Below are positions 59,006 to 64,000 of a DNA stretch of 64,000 nt, piece by piece. Made by a program: the position numbers and the translations under genes. The notes beneath the pieces were generated by a model. The model was not told the DNA's origin. It did no database searches and saw only the letters and a list, made by a program, of their open reading frames with translations. Each line of letters starts with the position of its first letter. Position 1 is the first letter of the stretch. The DNA lies in assembly GCA_035654835.1 (NCBI GenBank), contig DASRVZ010000082.1, forward strand, positions 1 through 64,000. Reading direction: 5' to 3'. Origin of the DNA: UBA4719 sp035654835 (GTDB lineage Bacteria > Actinomycetota > Actinomycetes > Actinomycetales > Dermatophilaceae).

Positions 59006-59887
59006 ATGGCGCAACCACCCGAGTCGGCACACGAGGTCTCGACGAGGCTGCGGGCGACCGGCTATCTGCCTGACGAGGGTCTGTCCACGATCACCTACCT
59101 CGCCCTGGCCATGCAACGACCGCTGTTGCTCGAGGGAGAGCCGGGCACCGGCAAGACCGCCCTCGCCGAGGCCCTCGCCCTGCTGCTGGACGTCCCCCTG
59201 ATCCGGCTCCAGTGCTACGAGGGGATCGACGCCAGCCAGGCCCTCTATGACTGGGACTTCCCGCGCCAGATCCTGCATCTGCGGACGGTCGAGGCGACCA
59301 GCGAGGGCGTGGACACAGAGGCGCTGGAAGCCTCACTGTTCGCCGACCGGTTCCTGCTCGACCGTCCCATCCTGAGGGCGCTTCGAGAGCAGGACGCTGT
59401 GCTGCTCATCGACGAGATCGACCGTGCGGACGACGAGTTCGAGGCGTTCCTGCTCGAGGTGCTGTCGACCAACCAGGTGACCATCCCGGAGTACGGCGTG
59501 GTTCGCGCGGACAAGCCACCAGTGGTCGTCCTGACCTCGAACCGCACCCGTGAGCTGCACGACGCGCTCAAACGGCGCTGCCTGTATCACTGGATCGATC
59601 ACCCGGGTCTGGCGCGCGAGGTCGAGATCGTGCGCAGCCGGCTGCCTGAGGTGTCCGCGAAGCTTGCCGAACAGGTGGCCCGCGCTGTGCAGCGCATGCG
59701 TACATCAGGTGACCTGCTCAAGCCTCCGGGCGTGTCCGAGACGCTGGACTGGGCTCGGGCGCTGCACCAGCTCGGGCGGGACGACCTCGACCTCGAGACC
59801 GCGAGCGCCACCTTGGGCGCTGTGCTGAAGTACCGCGAGGACTCGGACCGTGTGCGGGAAACGCTGGACCTGATCCTGGCCGGATGA
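59006..59887 (+). CDS. coxD: MoxR-type AAA+ ATPase, CoxD-like
   Basis: 293 aa. Walker A LLEGEPGTGKTALAEALA, Walker B AVLLIDEIDRADDEFEAFLL, sensor 1 VVLTSNRTRELHDALKRRC. Together with the VWA protein it forms the CoxD/CoxE chaperone pair that in Oligotropha installs the copper-sulfur site of CO dehydrogenase. Here it precedes the VWA and XdhC-like genes and the hydroxylase subunits. Confidence 0.9.
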   Translation: MAQPPESAHEVSTRLRATGYLPDEGLSTITYLALAMQRPLLLEGEPGTGKTALAEALALLLDVPLIRLQCYEGIDASQALYDWDFPRQILHLRTVEATSEGVDTEALEASLFADRFLLDRPILRALREQDAVLLIDEIDRADDEFEAFLLEVLSTNQVTIPEYGVVRADKPPVVVLTSNRTRELHDALKRRCLYHWIDHPGLAREVEIVRSRLPEVSAKLAEQVARAVQRMRTSGDLLKPPGVSETLDWARALHQLGRDDLDLETASATLGAVLKYREDSDRVRETLDLILAG

Positions 59888-59917
59888 GAATCATGGCGAA
59901 GGCCCAGTGAACGCCCA

Positions 59918-61051
59918 GTGAGCGACGGCTCGGGCGGCTCCGGCTTGAGCCCTGCCGGTCTGGCGCCTGACGAGATGCTGGTGGCGTTCACCCGCACGGT
60001 GCGTCATGCCGGCGTGGCCGTCACAGCTGACCGGACCCAGTCGTTCCTTCGGGCGGCCTCGTTAGCGGATGCGGGCGACCGTCAGGGTGTGTTCTGGGCC
60101 GGCCGTTCAACCCTCTGCTCGTCACAGGAAGACCTGGAACGTTATGACGCGGCGTTCCGCGCCTGGTTCTCTGCTGAGGGCGCACCGCGCTGGCTCGGTG
60201 AGCCCGCGACGAGGACAGTCCAGCGGGCCTCGTTGGTGCCGGAGGCCACGGGTGGAGATGAGGGTGAGGCGCAGCCAGTGCGTGCCCTCGCGAGCTCGAA
60301 CGAGGTGCTGCGCCATCGCGATATCGCCCTGCTCTCCGCGGCTGAACGCCGTTTGCTGGCAACGTTGTTCGCCGGGCTCCAGGTCGATCCTCCGCGTCGC
60401 CGCAGCCCGAGGCGGGGTCCGTCCAACAGAGGGGAGATCGACCCTCGGCGCACGCTGCGCGAACAGCTGCAGCGAGCGGGGGAGCCCGGACCGCTGCGTT
60501 ATCGCCGTCCGCGGACCAAGGCCCGGCGGATTGTCATGCTGGTGGACGTGTCCGGGTCCATGGAGCCGTATGCCGACTCGCTGCTTCGGTTGGGCCACCG
60601 CATCTCCCACGCGATTCCGGGTCGGGTCGAGGTCTTCACGATCGGGACCCGCCTCACCCGGGTGACGACGGCACTACGGCTTCGCGATCCCGACGAGGCC
60701 CTCAAGTGCGCGGGTCAGAGCGTCCCGGACTGGTCTGGCGGCACCCGGCTGGGAGAGTCGATCCGGGCGTTCACCGCCCGATGGGGACAACGGGGGGTGG
60801 CTCGTGGCTCGGTCGTCATCATCGCCTCTGACGGGTGGGAGCGCGGCGACCCACGGCTGCTCGGTGAGCAGGTCGCCCGGCTTCAGCGCCTCGCCCATGC
60901 CGTCGTGTGGATGAACCCGCACCGCGGAAAGGCCGGATACGAACCCCTCCAGGGCGGTATCGCCGCGGCGCTGCCGTATGTTGACCAGTTTGTGGCCGGG
61001 CACTCGCTCGCGTCGTTCGCGGAGCTGTTGAAGGTGGTGGCGCATGCGTGA
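59918..61051 (+). CDS. coxE: VWA-domain protein, CoxE-like
   Basis: 377 aa. MIDAS motif MLVDVSGSMEPYADSLLRLG followed by SGGTRLGESI and IIASDGWERGDP, with an N-terminal helical region (MLVAFTRTVRHAGVAVTADR). Partner of the AAA ATPase; an Arg-rich loop precedes the VWA domain. GTG start; the stop overlaps the XdhC-like start by 8 bp. Confidence 0.9.
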   Translation: MSDGSGGSGLSPAGLAPDEMLVAFTRTVRHAGVAVTADRTQSFLRAASLADAGDRQGVFWAGRSTLCSSQEDLERYDAAFRAWFSAEGAPRWLGEPATRTVQRASLVPEATGGDEGEAQPVRALASSNEVLRHRDIALLSAAERRLLATLFAGLQVDPPRRRSPRRGPSNRGEIDPRRTLREQLQRAGEPGPLRYRRPRTKARRIVMLVDVSGSMEPYADSLLRLGHRISHAIPGRVEVFTIGTRLTRVTTALRLRDPDEALKCAGQSVPDWSGGTRLGESIRAFTARWGQRGVARGSVVIIASDGWERGDPRLLGEQVARLQRLAHAVVWMNPHRGKAGYEPLQGGIAAALPYVDQFVAGHSLASFAELLKVVAHA

Positions 61052-62183
61052 GGTTCTGCCTGAGCTGATGACCTGGTGGCGCGACGGCAAGACGATCGGC
61101 GTCGGGACCGTCGTGGGGACGTGGAGGTCGGCGCCGCGGCCGGCTGGTGCCTCCCTGCTGGTCGGCCCGGACCAGAGCGTCGTCGGTTCGGTCTCAGGGG
61201 GTTGCGTTGAAGGGGCGGTCTACGAGCTGGCCCAGCAGGTCATGGCCGACGGCGAGCCGGTGCTGCAGCGATACGGCGTCAGCGACGACGACGCGTTCGC
61301 CGTCGGGCTGACGTGTGGCGGCATCCTGGACGTGTTCGTGGAGAAGGTTTCGAAGGAGACGTTCCCCCAGCTCGGCGCGGTGGCCGACGACATCGAAGCC
61401 GGGCGCCCGGTCGCCGTGGCCACGGTGGTCGAGCACCCGGATCCTGCGTGGCTCGGGAGGCGACTGATCGTGCGTCCGGACCGGGCCGGCATACCTGTTG
61501 AGGGCAATCTGGGGTCCGAGCGCGCGCAATCCGCGATCGCCGACGACCTGCGTGGGCTTCTGGCCAGTGGCCGCACCGAGCTGCTCACCTACGGTCCGGA
61601 CGGCCAGCGCAGGGGTGAGGGGATGCGCGTCTTCTGCGCTGCCTATGCCCCCAAGCCGCGGATGCTCGTCTTTGGTGCGATCGACTTCGCCGCTGCAGTG
61701 GCACGGCTCGGGTCGTTCCTCGGATACCACGTGACGGTGTGTGACGCACGGCCTGTCTTCGCAACGGTCTCGCGGTTCCCGCACGCCGATGAGGTGGTCG
61801 TCGACTGGCCGCATCGATACCTGAGCGAACAGGTGGCGGCTGGAGCCATCGACTCGCGCACAGTCATGTGCGTGTTGACCCACGACCCCAAGTTCGACGT
61901 GCCACTGCTGGAGGTCGCGCTGCGGCTGCCGGACGTGGCCTACGTCGGAGCGATGGGATCGCGGCGCACCCACGCCGACCTGATGAAGCGACTTCGCGCG
62001 GCGGGGCTGACCGATCAGGAGCTGGCCCAGCTGTCCAGCCCGATCGGGCTCGACCTTGGCGCGCGGACCCCCGAGGAGACGGCAGTCTCCATTGCCGCGG
62101 AGATCATCGCAGTGCGTTGGGGTGGCGGTGGTGGACGGCTTGCCGAGCTCGATGGCCGAATCCATCACCAGCTCAAAGCCTGA
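61044..62183 (+). CDS. coxF: XdhC/CoxF-family molybdenum cofactor chaperone
   Basis: 379 aa. N-terminal XdhC domain with SVSGGCVEGAVYELAQQVMA and VGLTCGGILDV; C-terminal Rossmann domain with MLVFGAIDFAAAVARLGSFL and YVGAMGSRRTHADLMKRLRA. Such proteins bind MoCo and help sulfuration before insertion into xanthine oxidase-family hydroxylases. Confidence 0.92.
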   Translation: MREVLPELMTWWRDGKTIGVGTVVGTWRSAPRPAGASLLVGPDQSVVGSVSGGCVEGAVYELAQQVMADGEPVLQRYGVSDDDAFAVGLTCGGILDVFVEKVSKETFPQLGAVADDIEAGRPVAVATVVEHPDPAWLGRRLIVRPDRAGIPVEGNLGSERAQSAIADDLRGLLASGRTELLTYGPDGQRRGEGMRVFCAAYAPKPRMLVFGAIDFAAAVARLGSFLGYHVTVCDARPVFATVSRFPHADEVVVDWPHRYLSEQVAAGAIDSRTVMCVLTHDPKFDVPLLEVALRLPDVAYVGAMGSRRTHADLMKRLRAAGLTDQELAQLSSPIGLDLGARTPEETAVSIAAEIIAVRWGGGGGRLAELDGRIHHQLKA

Positions 62184-62302
62184 CGGGGCTTGTGTCGCAG
62201 GTCACATCGCGGTTGTCTTGGTCCCACGCTCTCCGCTGTATGAGGTCGCCGCGTCCGGTGGGGTGTCCGATCCGTCGGCGGCTGTGGAGGGGTGGACCAG
62301 GG

Positions 62303-62803
62303 ATGACCCGAATCAGCCTCACTGTGGACGGTGTTGAGTATTCCGACGAGGTCGAGGATCGCACCCTGCTCGTGCAGTACCTCCGGGAGCAGGTCGGCAA
62401 GACCGGCACTGTGATCGGCTGCGACACGACGAACTGTGGCGCGTGCACCGTTCACCTCGACGGACGCAGCGTCAAGTCCTGCACGATGCTGGCCGTTCAG
62501 GCCGACGGCCACGAGGTGACCACCATCGAGGGACTGGCCAAGGACGGTGTCCTGCACCCGATGCAGGCGGCCTTCCACGACAGTCACGCGCTCCAGTGCG
62601 GCTTCTGTACGCCGGGCATGATCATGTCCTCGATCGACCTGCTCAACGACAACGCCACCCCCACCGAGACCGAGATCCGCGAGGGACTCGAGGGCAACCT
62701 GTGCCGGTGCACGGGCTACCAGAACATCGTCAAGGCCGTGAAACAGGTGGCCGACGGGGTGCCTTCGGCAAGCGCCTCGGTTTCCACCGGAGCCTCGGCA
62801 TGA
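62303..62803 (+). CDS. coxS: [2Fe-2S] small subunit of CO dehydrogenase-like hydroxylase
   Basis: 166 aa. Plant-type cluster in GCDTTNCGACTVHLDGRSVK and second cluster in QCGFCTPGMIMS followed by EGNLCRCTGYQNIV. This is the electron-transfer subunit of the xanthine oxidase family. The ATG at 62303 follows AGGGG; the long upstream ORF overlaps the XdhC-like gene and is rejected. Stop overlaps the large-subunit start (ATGA). Confidence 0.95.
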   Translation: MTRISLTVDGVEYSDEVEDRTLLVQYLREQVGKTGTVIGCDTTNCGACTVHLDGRSVKSCTMLAVQADGHEVTTIEGLAKDGVLHPMQAAFHDSHALQCGFCTPGMIMSSIDLLNDNATPTETEIREGLEGNLCRCTGYQNIVKAVKQVADGVPSASASVSTGASA

Positions 62804-64000
62804 CCGCGGTCGACGAGCGCGCGGCCGAGGCTGCCGGCCCAGAGATCGGCAAGGCGCGGCGGCGCAAGGAGGACCTGCGCCTCATCACCGGTCGGACCAG
62901 CTTCACCGACAACCTGTCCGTGGCCGGCATGCTCCACCTCGGCATGGTCCGCAGCCCCGTGGCGCACGCCCGGATCACCGCGGTCGACACCAGCGCGGCA
63001 AAGGCATCGCCTGGAGTGGTCGCGGTGCTGACCGGCGCCGATCTGGCCGACAAACAAGGCAGCCTGCCCACCGCGTGGCCCATCACCGATGACCAGAAAG
63101 CCCCGGATCACCCTGCGATTGCTGTGGATCACGTCTCCTTTGCCGGCGAAGTCGTGGCGGTCGTCGTGGCTCGCACCGCCCGCGAGGCCAGGGACGCGAT
63201 GGAGCTGGTCGACGTTGACTATGAAGGCCTTCCCGTGGTCCTGGACCTCGAGACAGCTGTAGCGGGCGCGCCATACGCGCATCCCGAGCTGGGCACCAAC
63301 GTGTCGGCCGTCTGGGTCTATGACTCGGGCCAGGCGGGCACGGGCACCGATGTCGAGGAGGAGATCGCCAAGGCCCGGGCGGACGGAGTCGTCATCGAAC
63401 GGACCTTCCGGCAGCAGCGGTTGATCCCCGCCTTCATGGAGCCCCGGTCGATCCTGGTCGACCCCACCGGGGAACAGCTCACCGTCTGGAGCTCCACCCA
63501 GGTGCCCCACTTCGTCCGCATCTTCCTTGCGCTCACGCTCGGCATCCCCGAGAGCAAGATCCGGGTCATCGCACCGGACGTCGGCGGCGGGTTCGGCGGA
63601 AAGCTGCAGTTCACTCCCGAAGAGGTCCTGACCGTTCTTGCGGCACAGCACACGGGCAAGCCGTGCAAGTACACCGAGACCCGGTCCGAGTCTCTGGTCT
63701 CGGGCCACCACGGCCGTGACCAGCTGCAGCGGCTGACCCTGGCCGCGACCGAGGACGGCACTGTCACCGGGCTCAAGGTCGACCTGCTCACGGACATGGG
63801 GGCATACCTGGGTCTGGTGACCCCGGGCATCCCGGTGCTGGGCGCGTTCATGTTCAACGCGATCTACAAGTTCGCGGCCTATCGCTTCAGCACCACGAAC
63901 GTCTTCACCAACAAGACCTGGACCGACGCCTACCGCGGCGCGGGCCGTCCCGAGGCGACGTTCGCGATCGAGCGGTTGATGGATGAGCTCGCAGCACAGC
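62800..64000 (+). CDS. coxL: Form II CO dehydrogenase-like molybdenum subunit, 3' end outside window
   Basis: 400 codons visible. Xanthine oxidase-family features: KEDLRLITGRTSFTDNL, IAPDVGGGFGGKLQFTPEE and RQQRLIPAFMEPR. The active-site loop reads AYRGAGR (residues 377-383), the form II signature, not AYxCSFR of form I CO dehydrogenase, so the Cu-binding Cys is absent. Substrate is therefore uncertain. The medium FAD subunit is not upstream and may follow outside the window. Confidence 0.93.
   Translation, partial: MTAVDERAAEAAGPEIGKARRRKEDLRLITGRTSFTDNLSVAGMLHLGMVRSPVAHARITAVDTSAAKASPGVVAVLTGADLADKQGSLPTAWPITDDQKAPDHPAIAVDHVSFAGEVVAVVVARTAREARDAMELVDVDYEGLPVVLDLETAVAGAPYAHPELGTNVSAVWVYDSGQAGTGTDVEEEIAKARADGVVIERTFRQQRLIPAFMEPRSILVDPTGEQLTVWSSTQVPHFVRIFLALTLGIPESKIRVIAPDVGGGFGGKLQFTPEEVLTVLAAQHTGKPCKYTETRSESLVSGHHGRDQLQRLTLAATEDGTVTGLKVDLLTDMGAYLGLVTPGIPVLGAFMFNAIYKFAAYRFSTTNVFTNKTWTDAYRGAGRPEATFAIERLMDELAAQ

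Overview
The window is high-GC (roughly 65-70 %), densely coded DNA with ATGA/GTGA gene overlaps, GTG starts and actinobacterial protein families: a ceb cellobiose operon, DosR-type boxes, F420/deazaflavin reductase-like proteins, LitR and a form II CO-dehydrogenase-like module. It looks like chromosomal DNA of an actinomycete. I cannot name the genus from sequence alone.

Layout. (1) 1-7 kb: an incomplete NmrA-like oxidoreductase, then a complete cellobiose uptake and hydrolysis operon, cebE-cebF-cebG-bglC-cebR, behind a promoter carrying CebR-like operators. (2) 7-11 kb: two outward-facing stress-type genes (STAS/HATPase and CBS-BON) that share the same leader and first six codons, separated by an insertion sequence. 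(3) 11-16 kb: a worn region. It holds a MaoC hydratase gene broken by a 10-bp tandem duplication, a lytic transglycosylase with two near-identical Ig-like repeats, and an apparent deletion scar joining a truncated secreted protein to a response regulator that has lost its receiver domain, followed by its histidine kinase. (4) 16-27 kb: a dormancy-like set. Four DosR-type palindromes sit before a HAD/GH65 phosphorylase pair, a CoA-binding/deazaflavin reductase pair (shared intergenic region with cstA), a GyrI-like gene, and hsp20 (shared with a second GyrI-like gene). An Lrp/methionine gamma-lyase pair lies among them. (5) 27-38.5 kb: a light-response island. litR (B12-binding MerR family) and photolyase run right; nine tightly packed genes run left, encoding a flavin oxidase, DUF1365, a Cfa-like methyltransferase, an SDR, TspO, SRPBCC, an NAD(P)-binding/DUF2867 protein and an ABC exporter. 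The divergent promoter carries two arrays of 11-bp direct repeats.

(6) 38.5-46.6 kb: a cupredoxin lipoprotein, a cyclodeaminase-like protein, an LMW phosphatase, a three-gene sensor operon (secreted acidic protein, kinase, NarL-type regulator), an alpha/beta hydrolase and a nitronate monooxygenase-like protein. (7) 46.7-54.2 kb: a seven-gene operon in the order ArsR-NuoB-like-HyfB-HycD-HyfE-HyfF-HycE, the same order as Mycobacterium tuberculosis Rv0081-Rv0087. Its large subunit lacks all four cysteines that bind the NiFe centre, while the small subunit keeps its iron-sulfur cysteines. It is therefore probably a complex I/hydrogenase-related proton- or ion-translocating complex, not a hydrogenase. 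This is the most interesting system here. (8) 54-59 kb: LigD-type polymerase, HNH protein, MFS transporter and NDH-2. (9) 59-64 kb: CoxD/E/F-like accessory genes, then the iron-sulfur and molybdenum subunits of a form II CO-dehydrogenase-like hydroxylase; the last gene runs off the window.

Together the genes suggest an aerobic soil-type heterotroph that uses cellobiose and is equipped for hypoxia or dormancy and light stress. Regulatory links are inferred from motifs only.
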